From: Pseudomonadales bacterium
GTDB taxonomy: Bacteria > Pseudomonadota > Gammaproteobacteria > Pseudomonadales > Azotimanducaceae
Reading direction: 5' to 3'
DNA length: 60,874 nucleotides
Assembly: GCA_022827905.1 (NCBI GenBank)
Contig: JAJEIQ010000037.1
Span: 1-60,874 of the forward strand
A model generated the notes under the pieces. That model searched no databases, was not told the origin of the DNA, and saw only the letters and a list, made by a program, of their open reading frames with translations. Shown piece after piece: positions 49,586 through 60,874 of the stretch. Numbering within the stretch: the first letter of the stretch is position 1; each line of letters begins with the position of its first letter. A program made the translations under genes and the position numbers.

Positions 49586-50044
49586 CTAGTCAAACGTCGG
49601 AACCACCCGCGCCCGTTGGACGTTCTCCAAGGGCAGCACATACTCCTCATCCTCAATCCGCACCAGCGCCTGGCCGTCCTCGACGCCCGCCAACAACCCG
49701 ACGAACCGCTTGCGGCCCTCAAACGGGAAGTTCAGCCGCACATCCACCGTCTCGCCGACGTGGCCGGCGTACTGATCCGCGTTGAACAGAATGCGGTCAA
49801 GCCCAGGCGACGACACCTCGAGGTCGTAGCTGCCGCCGATCACGCCCTCAAGGTCCAACAGGTCGCTGAGGTCGTGGCTAACCCGCTCGCAATCGCCGAT
49901 CGAAACGCCACCGGACTTATCGATGTACACCCGCAGCCGCGACCGCTTGCCAGCCGCCTGGTACTCCACGCCCCAAATGGCGCAGCCAGCCGCCGCAACC
50001 GTCATTTGCACAAGATCCTCAATTTGCCGTTCCGTTCGATTCAC
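49586..50044 (-). CDS. rimP: ribosome maturation factor RimP
   Basis: RimP aids early 30S assembly. The 152 residues include LEVSSPGLDRILF, the signature segment, plus RLRVYIDKSGGVSIGDCERV and the C-terminal Sm-like part VRLNFPFEGRKRFVGLLAG. It opens the nusA operon after the tRNA pair, as in E. coli metY-rimP-nusA. Confidence 0.94.
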   Translation of the reverse strand: MNRTERQIEDLVQMTVAAAGCAIWGVEYQAAGKRSRLRVYIDKSGGVSIGDCERVSHDLSDLLDLEGVIGGSYDLEVSSPGLDRILFNADQYAGHVGETVDVRLNFPFEGRKRFVGLLAGVEDGQALVRIEDEEYVLPLENVQRARVVPTFD

Positions 50045-50250
50045 AGTCCACCAACAAAAAATGGGCTAGACCCCCTGCCGCGCCAGCTCCAATCGCAAAG
50101 GCTGCCACGGCTTTCGGGTCACGCCCATCTTCAAATTCAGCCCAACGAAAACAGGCGACCTCGCCTTACGGGCAAGCCACCTCAAGGACCGACATCACCG
50201 GCCCGCCGCCCTAACCACTATGGCGGCGAAACCTACTAAAAGGCCCCGGC

Positions 50251-50275
50251 CAAAAAGGCCCGAAACCGGGCCTTT
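50251..50275 (-). terminator. Rho-independent terminator between tRNA-fMet and rimP
   Basis: On the minus strand the stem AAAGGCCCG/CGGGCCTTT closes over a 4-nt loop GTTT and runs into TTTTT. It lies downstream of the tRNA pair and upstream of rimP, so the tRNA transcript can end or be attenuated here before the nusA operon. Confidence 0.72.
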
Positions 50276-50338
50276 CCGCATAGGGGCCTCATTTGCGCGC
50301 CGCCCTGCCAAACAGGCGGACAGCGCACCTGCATCCTT

Positions 50339-50415
<77 letters not shown>

Positions 50416-50473
50416 TCAGCAAGGGAGCGGATTATAGGGACGCTAACAGCCGCCTGCAACCACGACTGGTTTA

Positions 50474-50562
50474 TGGTGCCGAAGGCGAGACTCGAACTCG
50501 CACGGGCTTACGCCCACTACCCCCTCAAGGTAGCGCGTCTACCAATTCCGCCACTTCGGCAC
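50474..50562 (-). tRNA. tRNA-Leu (GAG anticodon)
   Basis: 89 nt on the minus strand, starting GTGCCGAAGTGGCGGAATTG and ending CTTCGGCACCA. The anticodon loop CTTGAGG gives GAG. The long variable arm (GTGGGCGTAAGCCCGT) is typical of Leu. It lies between secG and tRNA-fMet, as leuU does in E. coli. Confidence 0.95.
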
Positions 50563-50584
50563 GGTTGCGCGGTGATTTACGGAA

Positions 50585-50941
50585 TTACACGTCAGGAATG
50601 CCTGAATCTAATTCCTCGTCGTCGGAAGTCAATGGCTCGGAGGACTCGACCGGGTCGGCGACGACGGGCACGCCAACTTCCTGCAGCCCGGCAGCCCGCT
50701 CCTTGGCGAACCAAGCCAAGCCGAAGGAAATCACGAAAAAGCTGACCGCCAGCCAAGCCGTGGCCTTGACCAGAAAGGACGTGGAGCCGCTGCTGCCGAA
50801 CATCGTGTTCGACGCCCCGGAGCCAAAGGCCGCCCCGGCATCCGCCCCGCGGCCCTGCTGCAAAAGCACCAAGGCGCCCAAGGCCAAGGCGATCAGCACC
50901 AACAGCATCATCAATACGGTTTCAAAGGTCGTCATGTCCAC
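50585..50941 (-). CDS. secG: preprotein translocase subunit SecG
   Basis: SecG is the small two-helix subunit of SecYEG. The protein (118 aa from GTG 50941) has a first helix (VLMMLLVLIALALGALVLLQ), the loop GRGADAGAAFGSGASNTMFG that is characteristic, and a second helix (ATAWLAVSFFVISFGLAWF). GGAG eight bases upstream supports the GTG at 50941; an ATG two codons later is nearly equivalent. Between tpiA and tRNA-Leu, the usual order. Confidence 0.94.
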   Translation of the reverse strand: MDMTTFETVLMMLLVLIALALGALVLLQQGRGADAGAAFGSGASNTMFGSSGSTSFLVKATAWLAVSFFVISFGLAWFAKERAAGLQEVGVPVVADPVESSEPLTSDDEELDSGIPDV

Positions 50942-50981
50942 GATTGCCACTCCTGTCCTATTCGCATCCCGCCTTGGACCC

Positions 50982-51728
50982 TCAGGCTGCAGCCACTATG
51001 GCCAGAAAGCTCTCCGCCTGCAATGAAGCGCCGCCGATCAGCCCGCCGTCTATGTCCGGCTCGCTGAACAACGCAGCGGCATTATGCGGGTTGACGCTGC
51101 CGCCGTATATCACCCGGACCGACCCGGCCAGCGCGGCGTCCGCGGCGCCAATGGTCTCCCGAATTAGACCGTGCATGGCCGCCGCCTCATCCGGTGCCGC
51201 CGTCTCGCCAGTGCCGATCGCCCAAATCGGCTCGTAGGCAACCGCGCCTTGGGCGACGCCATCGACGCCAACCGCCTCGATCACGGCCTGAACCTGCCCG
51301 GCCACGACCGCCTCCGCCTCGCCAGCCCGCCGCTGCGCCAACGTCTCGCCAACGCAGAGGATGGGCCTTAATCCGGCGCCCAGCGCCGCACCGAACTTGG
51401 CCGCCACCAACGCATCGCTCTCGCCCTGTTCGCTACGGCGTTCGGAGTGCCCCGTCAGCACCCAGCGCCCACCAAGGTCGGCAATCATGGCAGCGGAAAC
51501 CTCGCCGGTATGGGCGCCTTGGGCCGCCGGATGCAAGTCCTGAGCCCCCACTGCCACGCCTGCGTCCCCAACCCCAGCCACGAATTCGCCAAGATAGGCC
51601 ACCGGCGGAAAGACCAACACGTCCAACTCCGCACCAAGGGGCGCCCGGCGCAACGCTTTGCAGAAGTCGGCCACGGCTTCCCGCGAACCATGCATCTTCC
51701 AGTTGCCGGCCACGATTGAACGGCGCAT
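50982..51728 (-). CDS. tpiA: triosephosphate isomerase
   Basis: TpiA interconverts dihydroxyacetone phosphate and glyceraldehyde-3-phosphate. The 248-residue barrel shows RRSIVAGNWKMHGS (catalytic Lys), LTGHSERR (catalytic His) and VAYEPIWAIGTG (catalytic Glu), then YGGSVNPHNA. The ATG at 51728 gives the normal start; five residues upstream (MVWFL) are unlikely. Lies between glmM and secG. Confidence 0.96.
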   Translation of the reverse strand: MRRSIVAGNWKMHGSREAVADFCKALRRAPLGAELDVLVFPPVAYLGEFVAGVGDAGVAVGAQDLHPAAQGAHTGEVSAAMIADLGGRWVLTGHSERRSEQGESDALVAAKFGAALGAGLRPILCVGETLAQRRAGEAEAVVAGQVQAVIEAVGVDGVAQGAVAYEPIWAIGTGETAAPDEAAAMHGLIRETIGAADAALAGSVRVIYGGSVNPHNAAALFSEPDIDGGLIGGASLQAESFLAIVAAA

Positions 51729-51808
51729 CAAGAACCACACCACCGCCAGGGGGCGCGAATGGTAGCCGCAAGCACCCTGTCCTGCAATTAGGGCCTAGCC
51801 AACCCGCC

Positions 51809-53143
51809 CTATACTGCCTTTTCGATGACCGCCGCGAGCTCCTCGGCGATGGTGGCCACGTCTTGCGAATCGTCGCCCTCCACCATCACCCGCACCACGG
51901 GTTCCGTGCCGGAGGGACGGATCAGCACACGATAGTCATCGCCTAGCGCCTTTTCCTTCCTGCGCAGGGCTGGCGCTGCCCGTTCGCAGACGCTTGCGGT
52001 CGGCGCGCCGTCCACCGCCACGTTGACTATTGCTTGGGGAAGCTTGGTCATGCCCTGCTTGAGTTCATGCAAGGCCTTGTCCGCTTCCACCATCAACACG
52101 AGGGCCTGCAACGCGGAAACGATGCCGTCGCCGGTGGTGGTCAAGTCCAGGCAGAGAATGTGGCCGGAGGACTCGCCGCCCAAGCCCCAGCCCCTCTCGC
52201 GCAGCAGCTCGAGCACGTAGCGGTCGCCCACAGGGGAGCGGGCGAAGGGAATCGCCAAGCGCGCAAGCGCCTGCTCCAAACCTCGATTCGACATGACGGT
52301 GCCGACCACGCCCCCCTGCAGCACGCCCTGCCGCTGCCGATGGCTGGCAATCAGGTAAAGCAGTTCATCGCCATCGACGACCTCGCCCTTGGCATCGACC
52401 ATGATGACCCGGTCGCCGTCGCCGTCGAAGGCAATGCCTAGGTCGGCCCCCAATTCCCGCACCTTCCCCGCCAGATGCTGCGGATGCGAAGAGCCCCGGC
52501 CCGCGTTGATGTTGAAGCCGTTGGGGGAGGCGCCAACGACGGTGATTTCCGCGCCGAGCTCCTCGAACACCCCTGGCGCTACGTGATAGGTGGCCCCATG
52601 GGCGCAATCGAGCACGATGCGCAGGCCATGCAGCCGAAAGCCGCGACCGGCGGTGGCCTTGCAGAATTCGATGTAGCGTCCGGCGGCGTCCTCGATTCGG
52701 GACGCCCGGCCGAGCCGGTCCGAGGGAGCACAGACCATCTCAACGCCCAACTGCCGCTCAATCTCGGCTTCGACGCCGTCATCAAGCTTGTTGCCATCGC
52801 CATCAAAGAACTTGATGCCATTGTCGCCGTACGGATTGTGGGAAGCGCTAACGACAATGCCCGCGTCGGCCCGCAGCGTACGGGTCAGATAGGCCACCGC
52901 CGGGGTCGGCATCGGTCCCATGAGGCTGACGTCCGCCCCCGCCGACACCAAGCCCGACTCCAGCACCGACTCCAGCATGTAGCCGGATATGCGCGTGTCC
53001 TTGCCAATGAGGATGTGGCTGCTGCCTTGGCGGGCGAAGACCTTGCCCACGGCCCAGCCGAGACGCAGGCAAAACTCCGGGGTGATGGGGAAACGCCCGA
53101 CCGCACCACGTATGCCGTCAGTTCCAAAGTGCTTCTTGCTCAC
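51809..53143 (-). CDS. glmM: phosphoglucosamine mutase
   Basis: GlmM converts glucosamine-6-phosphate to glucosamine-1-phosphate for UDP-GlcNAc. The 444 residues start KKHFGTDGIRGAVGRFPITP, contain the phosphoserine loop VVSASHNPYGDNGIKFF, the metal loop AFDGDGDRVIMVD and the C-terminal phosphate loop RPSGTEPVVRVMVEG. It is 32 bp after ftsH. In most relatives folP lies in that gap; here it does not. Confidence 0.96.
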   Translation of the reverse strand: MSKKHFGTDGIRGAVGRFPITPEFCLRLGWAVGKVFARQGSSHILIGKDTRISGYMLESVLESGLVSAGADVSLMGPMPTPAVAYLTRTLRADAGIVVSASHNPYGDNGIKFFDGDGNKLDDGVEAEIERQLGVEMVCAPSDRLGRASRIEDAAGRYIEFCKATAGRGFRLHGLRIVLDCAHGATYHVAPGVFEELGAEITVVGASPNGFNINAGRGSSHPQHLAGKVRELGADLGIAFDGDGDRVIMVDAKGEVVDGDELLYLIASHRQRQGVLQGGVVGTVMSNRGLEQALARLAIPFARSPVGDRYVLELLRERGWGLGGESSGHILCLDLTTTGDGIVSALQALVLMVEADKALHELKQGMTKLPQAIVNVAVDGAPTASVCERAAPALRRKEKALGDDYRVLIRPSGTEPVVRVMVEGDDSQDVATIAEELAAVIEKAV

Positions 53144-53175
53144 ACCGAGCGAACGGGTCTCGATTGGCCGATTCC

Positions 53176-55074
<1,899 letters not shown>

Positions 55075-55200
55075 GGGCTTGCCTCACTTCGGAGCACGAA
55101 CAGCCAGCGTCGGCCCCACGCTCCGCGAAAAAGTCAATTAACCAACCTTAGAAGCCTACACCACCAAGCCATGCGTCGCCAATGGCCAATGTCTTACAAC

Positions 55201-56277
55201 TTAAGCATCGAAATCCAAGGACACCTTGCCCGGCAGCGGATGGCTTTGGCAGCTGAGGATGTACCCAGCCGCCACCTCCTCCTCGGTCAGCGCGTGATTG
55301 ACGTCCATGTCCACCTGCCCTTCGAGCAGGCGCGCCTTGCAGGTGGCGCAAACGCCGTCCTTGCAGGAAAACGGCAGTTCGATGCCAAGGGCGCGGGCCC
55401 GGTCGAGCAGGTTTTCGCCGTCGCATTCCAAGTCGAACCGATGGCGGCGTCCCTGGAAGCGGATGGCCACTTGGCAACTCCGGCTGCCGTAGCGGCTGGC
55501 CCGCTCCTCCTGCTTGCGCACCCGGCGGGCGGCATCCTCGGCGGAGGCCGAGAAGAGCTCGACGTGGATGCGCGCCTTGGACACGCCCTCCCCCCGCAGG
55601 CCGCGGGTGACCTCCGACACCATGGACTCCGGCCCGCACAGGAAAAAGTCGTCGAAGCCTTCGAGCGGCAGCAGGCGCTTGATGAACTCCGCCCCCTTGG
55701 CGTTGTTGATGCGGCCGTTGAACAGGTCATTGTCCTGCAGTTCCTGGCTGAACACCGTGATGAAGTGCAATCGATCCATGTGCCGATTCTTAAGGAACAT
55801 CAGATCGTCCCGAAACATCATCGAGGCGGCGGTCTTATTGCCGTAAAGCAGGGTGATTCGGTTGCTCGGATGGCGCTCCAGCGTCGCCCGCGCGATGGAC
55901 AGGATCGGCGTGATGCCGCTGCCGGCAGCGATGCAAAGGTAATGGACCCCATCAAGGCGGCTGGGGTCGCGGGTGAACAACCCCTGGGGCTCCGCCACCG
56001 GCAACCGATCGCCGGCCGCCAAGGACTGGTTGGCGTAGCCGCTGAAGCGGCCGCCGGGCAAGTGCTTGATGCCCACCTCAAGCGGTTCGCCGGGCAGGCT
56101 GCAAATGGAATAGGCCCGTTTGAGCCGCTCGCCGCCGATGGTCTGGGTGAGGGTGAGATACTGGCCGGGATCGAAGTCAAACCGGTCTTTGAGCGCCTCC
56201 GGCACCGCCAAGCGCACCCGCACCGCCTGCTCAGTTTCGGCAACGACCGCCGCCACCTCGAGTTCATGCTGGCTCAC
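55201..56277 (-). CDS. paaE: 1,2-phenylacetyl-CoA epoxidase reductase subunit PaaE
   Basis: PaaE passes electrons from NADPH through FAD and a plant-type 2Fe-2S cluster to the PaaABC monooxygenase. The 358-residue protein has an FAD domain (KRAYSICSLPGEP), an NAD domain (YLCIAAGSGITPILSIARAT) and the C-terminal ferredoxin cysteines in CKDGVCATCKARLLEG and SCQSHPL. The GTG start overlaps the paaD stop (GTGA). Last gene of the paa operon. Confidence 0.94.
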   Translation of the reverse strand: MSQHELEVAAVVAETEQAVRVRLAVPEALKDRFDFDPGQYLTLTQTIGGERLKRAYSICSLPGEPLEVGIKHLPGGRFSGYANQSLAAGDRLPVAEPQGLFTRDPSRLDGVHYLCIAAGSGITPILSIARATLERHPSNRITLLYGNKTAASMMFRDDLMFLKNRHMDRLHFITVFSQELQDNDLFNGRINNAKGAEFIKRLLPLEGFDDFFLCGPESMVSEVTRGLRGEGVSKARIHVELFSASAEDAARRVRKQEERASRYGSRSCQVAIRFQGRRHRFDLECDGENLLDRARALGIELPFSCKDGVCATCKARLLEGQVDMDVNHALTEEEVAAGYILSCQSHPLPGKVSLDFDA

Positions 56278-56795
56278 TTAAGCGTCTTGAAGTGGTCGAA
56301 GGGTTCCAAGCAGGTTCGGCAACGGTAGTGCGCCTTGCAGGCGGTCGATGCGAATTCGCTGACCAAGGCCGTCTCAGCGCTGCCGCACACCGGACAGCGC
56401 ACCGGGCCAGGGACCGGCGGCGCAATGCCGCCGGCCTGCAACTGGGCGCAGGCGGCGCGGCTCATCAGGGCGGTGGTCCAGGGCGGACGGGTCTCCTCGA
56501 CGATCTCGAACCCTTGGCAGCCCGCCTCATTCAAGCAGGCGGCGATGTCCTCCCGGATCACGGCCAACGCTGGGCATCCGGAATAGGTGGGCGTGATGGC
56601 GACGGTCAGCTCGCCGCCGTCCTCCCGCACTTCGCGCAACACGCCCAAGTCCCAAATGCTCAGTTCCGGCAACTCCGGATCGCGCACCGCGTCGAGCAGC
56701 GCATAAAGCACCCCGTGCCGCGACGCTTGGCGTTGGGCCAAGCGGGCAGCGTACTCCGGCGTCTCCAAGGGGATGGCGGCTTTCGACGAGGTCAC
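56274..56795 (-). CDS. paaD: phenylacetate-CoA oxygenase maturation factor PaaD
   Basis: PaaD is a DUF59/MIP18-like protein thought to help Fe-S or diiron assembly of the epoxidase. The 173 residues contain VRDPELPELSIWDLGVLREV and ITPTYSGCPALAVIRE, and a C-terminal zinc ribbon-like part with CPVCGSAET and YRCRTCLEPF. The start is GTG 56795, overlapping the paaC stop (GTGA) and preceded by GGGAG; the longer frame is a shadow of paaC. Confidence 0.92.
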   Translation of the reverse strand: MTSSKAAIPLETPEYAARLAQRQASRHGVLYALLDAVRDPELPELSIWDLGVLREVREDGGELTVAITPTYSGCPALAVIREDIAACLNEAGCQGFEIVEETRPPWTTALMSRAACAQLQAGGIAPPVPGPVRCPVCGSAETALVSEFASTACKAHYRCRTCLEPFDHFKTLK

Positions 56796-57532
56796 CAGCG
56801 CGCTCCCGGATGGCTGCGGTGCAAATGCTGCATCTCCGCGAGCATCGGGCTCAAGTGCTCGGTGTGCTGGCCTTGGCGTCCGCCATCGATGCGCCCATCG
56901 GCACCGGGCGGCGCGAGGGTTGCCTCGTCCAAGGTGGCCGTCACAGCCGCGAGCCACTGCGGACGCAGGGCGGCCCGATCCGGCAGAACGCCTTTCGCGA
57001 TCAGATCGGCTTCCGCCTCGACCGGCGCGAACAGCTCAGCGTGATAGCCCCAGACGTCCGCCAGCGCCTTTTGCATGCGGCAACGGCTTTCGGCCGTGCC
57101 ATCACCGAGCCGCACCAGCCAGGCCACCGATCGGCGGTGATGGTAAAGCGCCTCCTTGTGGGCCTTGGCAGCAATGCCGGCCAACTCAGCGTCGGCGCTT
57201 TCGGACAGCCTCTCCAAGTGGAGCGCATCGAAGGCATCAACCAGAAACTGACGGGCGCAGGCCGAGGCGAAATCGGCGCAGGGCAACTCATAGATCAGCA
57301 GATTGGTGAAGTCCCGGGCGTCGCGTTGGAAGGCGTAGGCATCTTCATCGCAGCCGCCGAGCGCTTCAGCGTAGCCGTAGAGGAGGCGGGCGCGGCCGAG
57401 AAAGTCCAAGGCGGTGTTGGCCATCGCCAAGTCCTCCTCCAGCCACGGCGACTTCCCGCACCACTCTGAGAGCCGCTGGCCGAGCACCAGGGCGTCATCG
57501 CCCAAACCAACGACCGCCTCCAGCAGGCTCAT
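56792..57532 (-). CDS. paaC: phenylacetyl-CoA epoxidase structural subunit PaaC
   Basis: PaaC is the ferritin-like partner of PaaA in the epoxidase, without a complete iron site. The 246-residue helical protein shows LGDDALVLGQRLSEWCGK, EEDLAMANTALDFLGRARLL and EALYHHRRSVAWLVRLGDG, all typical. It overlaps paaB upstream and paaD downstream by 4 nt. Confidence 0.94.
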   Translation of the reverse strand: MSLLEAVVGLGDDALVLGQRLSEWCGKSPWLEEDLAMANTALDFLGRARLLYGYAEALGGCDEDAYAFQRDARDFTNLLIYELPCADFASACARQFLVDAFDALHLERLSESADAELAGIAAKAHKEALYHHRRSVAWLVRLGDGTAESRCRMQKALADVWGYHAELFAPVEAEADLIAKGVLPDRAALRPQWLAAVTATLDEATLAPPGADGRIDGGRQGQHTEHLSPMLAEMQHLHRSHPGARW

Positions 57533-57801
57533 AGGCCCTTGACCTCCTTCGGCAGCGCATAGTAGGTCGCATCCCGATAGGGCTTGTCGTCGGCTGGGTC
57601 AAAGAAGGCTGGCGCATCGTCCTCCTGGGAGGCGGTGATGTCCGACGAGCGAACCACCCAGAGGCTCACTCCCTCCCGGCGGCGGGTGTAGATTTCCCGG
57701 GCGTACTGCAGCGCCAACTCCGCATCCTCCGCCCGCAAACTGCCCGCATGTTGATGCTGAAGGCCGCGCCGGGGGCGCACGAAGACTTCAAACAGCGGCA
57801 T
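57529..57801 (-). CDS. paaB: phenylacetyl-CoA epoxidase subunit PaaB
   Basis: PaaB is the small bridging subunit. The 90 residues include [20 protein letters not shown] and [20 protein letters not shown], the standard pattern, and end in [11 protein letters not shown]. The ATG at 57801 overlaps the end of paaA by 14 nt. Frames further upstream are shadows of paaA. Confidence 0.94.
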   Translation of the reverse strand: MPLFEVFVRPRRGLQHQHAGSLRAEDAELALQYAREIYTRRREGVSLWVVRSSDITASQEDDAPAFFDPADDKPYRDATYYALPKEVKGL

Positions 57802-58774
57802 CGGGCGCTCCTTCAACGCCAACCCGTGCGCCGCGGGCCCGAGCCTTCGCCGCATGGGCTTCGACTGCCTCCCGAACCCAGGCGCCGTCCTCCCGCACAC
57901 GCCGGTGATGGGCGAGCCGTTGCCGGTTGCAGGGGCCGTCCCCGGCCACCACGCGCTGAAACTCATCCCAATCGATGGGGCCGATGCGGTAGTGGCCACT
58001 GGCCTCGTCCCAAGCCAAGTCCGGGTCGGGAATGGCGAGGCCCAGCACCTCCGCTTGGGGCACTGCTTGATCGATGAACTTCTGGCGCAGTTCGTCGTTG
58101 CTGTGCCGCTTGATCTTCCAAGCGAAGGACTGGGAGGTGTGGACCGACTCGGCGTCCGGCGGCCCGAACATCATCAAGGTCGGCCACCACCAGCGGTCCA
58201 GGGCGTCCTGGGCCATGGCCTTCTGCGCGGCGGTGCCCCGCGCCAGCGTCAGCATGATGTCGTAGCCTTGGCGCTGGTGAAAGCTCTCCTCCTTGCAGAT
58301 GCGCACCATGGCTCGGGCGTAGGGGCCGTATGAGCAACGCTGCAAGGGGATCTGGTTGACGATGGCGGCGCTGTCCACCAGCCAGCCGATGGCCCCGATG
58401 TCCGCCCAGGTGAGGGCCGGGTAGTTGAAAATGGAGGAGTACTTCGCCCGGCCCTCTTGCAAGGCATCGATCATCTCGTCGCGGCTGGCGCCCAAGGTCT
58501 CGGCAGCGCTGTAGAGGTAGAGGCCATGCCCGCCCTCATCCTGCACCTTGGCCAGCAGGATGAGCTTGCGCTTGAGCGATGGCGCCCGGGTGATCCAGCT
58601 ACCCTCCGGCTGCATGCCGATCACCTCGGAGTGGGCATGCTGGGAGATTTGCCGGATCAGGGTGCGCCGATAGCCATCCGGCATCCAGTCCTTCGGCTCC
58701 ACGCGCTCGTCGCGCTTGATGCGCTGGTCAAAGCGCGCCTCGGCATCACGCAACTCGTTCGCCGCTTCGGCCAT
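57788..58774 (-). CDS. paaA: phenylacetyl-CoA epoxidase catalytic subunit PaaA
   Basis: PaaA is the diiron monooxygenase that epoxidises the aromatic ring of phenylacetyl-CoA. The 328-residue protein has the iron-binding [16 protein letters not shown] and the second site [15 protein letters not shown], plus [13 protein letters not shown]. It opens the paaABCDE operon 58 bp after the SDR gene. I start at ATG 58774; the earlier frame to 58831 extends into the upstream gap. Confidence 0.95.
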   Translation of the reverse strand: MAEAANELRDAEARFDQRIKRDERVEPKDWMPDGYRRTLIRQISQHAHSEVIGMQPEGSWITRAPSLKRKLILLAKVQDEGGHGLYLYSAAETLGASRDEMIDALQEGRAKYSSIFNYPALTWADIGAIGWLVDSAAIVNQIPLQRCSYGPYARAMVRICKEESFHQRQGYDIMLTLARGTAAQKAMAQDALDRWWWPTLMMFGPPDAESVHTSQSFAWKIKRHSNDELRQKFIDQAVPQAEVLGLAIPDPDLAWDEASGHYRIGPIDWDEFQRVVAGDGPCNRQRLAHHRRVREDGAWVREAVEAHAAKARARGARVGVEGAPDAAV

Positions 58775-58832
58775 CGAATTGTCCCAAATGCAGTCTGACG
58801 AATGGCCAGAATAGCGCAAAAAACCATTCAAT

Positions 58833-59642
58833 TTAGCCGACGTTTATCCCCCCGCTCGGAAAGAGCGTCTGGCCGGTGAAATAGGACGACTCGTCGCTGG
58901 CGAGGAACAGCGCCGTGCTGGCGATTTCCGAAGGCTGGCCGAAGCGCTGCAAGGGCGTCATCGCCATCACCATTTCCAGGCCTTCGGGGTCCTGGCGGAT
59001 GCCCGCCGTCATGGGTGTTTCGATGAAGCCCGGCCCGATGGCGTTCACCCGGATGCCGTGGTCCGCCAGTTCCCGGGCCAGCACTTGGGTGAGCATGATG
59101 ACGCCCGCCTTCGAGACGCAGTATTCGGCGGCGCCGGGCAGCGGCACCCGTCCGGCGACCGAGGCGATGCTGATGATCGAACCCCCGTTGCCCAAGCCGA
59201 TCATGGCTTGGGCTGCTGCCCGGGCGGTGAGCATCACCCCCGTCAGGTTGATGTCCAGCACCCGGCGCCAGTCGGCGGCGGGCTTGTTGATGAGGTAGTT
59301 GGTCTCCGGGTCGTCGATACGCACCGTCACTTGGCCGCTGACGTAGCCCGCGCTTGAGACGCCCGCTGCCGCCAACACCACGTCAAGCCGGCCGAAGGCG
59401 TCGACGGCGTGGCGCATCAACGCCTCGGTCTGGTCCTCGTCGGTGACGTCAAGCGCGACAAACTCCACTTGCCGCCCGGTCTCGGCAGCAATGGCGGCAG
59501 CGGTCTCCTCACCGGCCCTCGCGTTCAAATCCGCGAGCACCAAGTCGGCGCCTTCCGCCGCGAACCGCTCAGCCGAAGCCCGGCCCAAGCCGCTGGCCCC
59601 GCCCGTGATGACCGCCACCCGGCCCTTGAGTTTTGAGTCCAT
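58833..59642 (-). CDS. short-chain dehydrogenase/reductase
   Basis: A classical SDR of 269 residues. It shows the NAD(P)-binding [18 protein letters not shown], the acidic residue after beta-2 in LADLNARAG that favours NAD(H), and the catalytic YCVSKAG with the upstream Ser in [15 protein letters not shown] precedes ATG 59642. It lies just upstream of paaA in the same direction and may serve the same pathway or an alcohol/ketone step; substrate unknown. Confidence 0.88.
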   Translation of the reverse strand: MDSKLKGRVAVITGGASGLGRASAERFAAEGADLVLADLNARAGEETAAAIAAETGRQVEFVALDVTDEDQTEALMRHAVDAFGRLDVVLAAAGVSSAGYVSGQVTVRIDDPETNYLINKPAADWRRVLDINLTGVMLTARAAAQAMIGLGNGGSIISIASVAGRVPLPGAAEYCVSKAGVIMLTQVLARELADHGIRVNAIGPGFIETPMTAGIRQDPEGLEMVMAMTPLQRFGQPSEIASTALFLASDESSYFTGQTLFPSGGINVG

Positions 59643-59777
59643 GAACCTTCCTTCCTTGTTTCCCTGCCAACCAGCGCACGCAATCCGTGTTGCCGGCACC
59701 CAAGCTGCGCATCATAGGCCAGTTGGCAGCCTGACCGTGCGTTTCGGCCTGAATGAAGGCAAGATAGGCGCCTTTGA

Positions 59778-60731
<954 letters not shown>

Positions 60732-60734
60732 GCC

Positions 60735-60874
60735 CCTAGTGTTATGTGCCACAAATAGATTGAAATAACAAATATTCCGTGCCATGGTTGCCGGAGGGAA
60801 CATGGAGACGGTTGCGATGGCACGGCCAATATCGATTCTGGAACTGACCACGGAAGAGGAAGCGGAACTCGATC
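60735..60874 (+). mobile_element. IS630-family element, left end (partial)
   Basis: Four bases after the trxB stop the sequence changes to A/T-richer DNA (CTAGTGTTATGTGCC...), followed by a ribosome site and a transposase start. IS630-type elements insert at TA, and a TA is present at 60739. The window ends within it, so the right end cannot be seen. Confidence 0.55.
60802..60874 (+). CDS. IS630-type transposase N-terminus (partial)
   Basis: The frame begins ATG 60802 with GGAGGG five bases upstream and reads METVAMARPISILELTTEEE and then AELD before the window ends. This is the typical opening of IS630-family transposases (RPI.LT.EE.AEL). An internal ATG at 60817 (MARPI) is the alternative start. 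Too short to judge intactness. Confidence 0.6.
   Translation, partial: METVAMARPISILELTTEEEAELD

Noticed and set aside
48560-50239. 559-codon plus-strand frame opposite nusA and rimP
   Set aside because: Antisense shadow; NusA and RimP are certain on the other strand.

Overview
The window looks like a GC-rich gammaproteobacterial chromosome. Three conserved gene orders support this. First, an rRNA operon with tRNA-Ile and tRNA-Ala in the spacer is preceded by tyrS, an M23 peptidase, anmK, erpA and a bactofilin. Second, dksA, gluQ, a CbrB-like regulator, pcnB, pgi and acs run together. Third, ftsH, glmM, tpiA, secG, tRNA-Leu, tRNA-fMet, rimP, nusA, infB, rbfA, truB, rpsO and pnp run together. 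I cannot place the organism more finely without a 16S search.

Layout. 1-2412: the 5' end of 23S, tRNA-Ala, tRNA-Ile and 16S on the minus strand, with two boxA sites and a near-consensus promoter. 2.5-22.6 kb: core genes for translation (tyrS, gluQ), cell wall (M23, anmK, bactofilin), Fe-S and heme (erpA, hemJ, hemL), chloride transport, nucleoside kinases, stress regulation (dksA), RNA polyadenylation (pcnB), pgi and acs. 22.6-41.4 kb: an accessory island of visibly lower GC, rich in predicted nucleases. 41.5-55.1 kb: the pnp-to-ftsH core block. 55.2-59.6 kb: paaABCDE, the ring-epoxidase of phenylacetyl-CoA catabolism, with an SDR dehydrogenase. 59.8-60.9 kb: trxB and the start of an IS630-type transposase cut by the window end.

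The most interesting part is a compact six-gene operon at 39209-29965 (minus). It encodes a DUF4007 protein, a large BrxC/PglY-like P-loop ATPase, a DndC/BrxP-like PP-loop (PAPS-reductase fold) protein, an SF2 DEAH helicase, an Hsp90/MORC-type GHKL ATPase and a single-HKD phospholipase-D-like protein. Most junctions overlap by 4 nt or lie close, and a sigma70-type promoter sits just upstream. The set looks like an anti-phage or DNA-modification system. It does not match the gene complement of Dnd, Ssp, BREX, DISARM or Dpd as I know them, and no cysteine desulfurase, DndD, DndE, PglZ or methyltransferase is present. Around it lie four PD-(D/E)xK-type nuclease genes, two of them DUF91/NucS-like and bracketing the island, small zinc-binding proteins, a Sel1-repeat remnant, an argG remnant and an intact IS66-family element with a perfect 8-bp target duplication.

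Second theme: compared with the usual gammaproteobacterial order as I recall it, the core blocks lack folK, panBCD and folP, and the cbrA sensor kinase. The remaining CbrB-like regulator has lost both its phospho-acceptor aspartate and the GAFTGA sigma54 contact loop. Gene loss, and possibly folate and pantothenate dependence on outside supply, is an inference worth testing.

All function calls rest on motifs read by eye. No database search was run.
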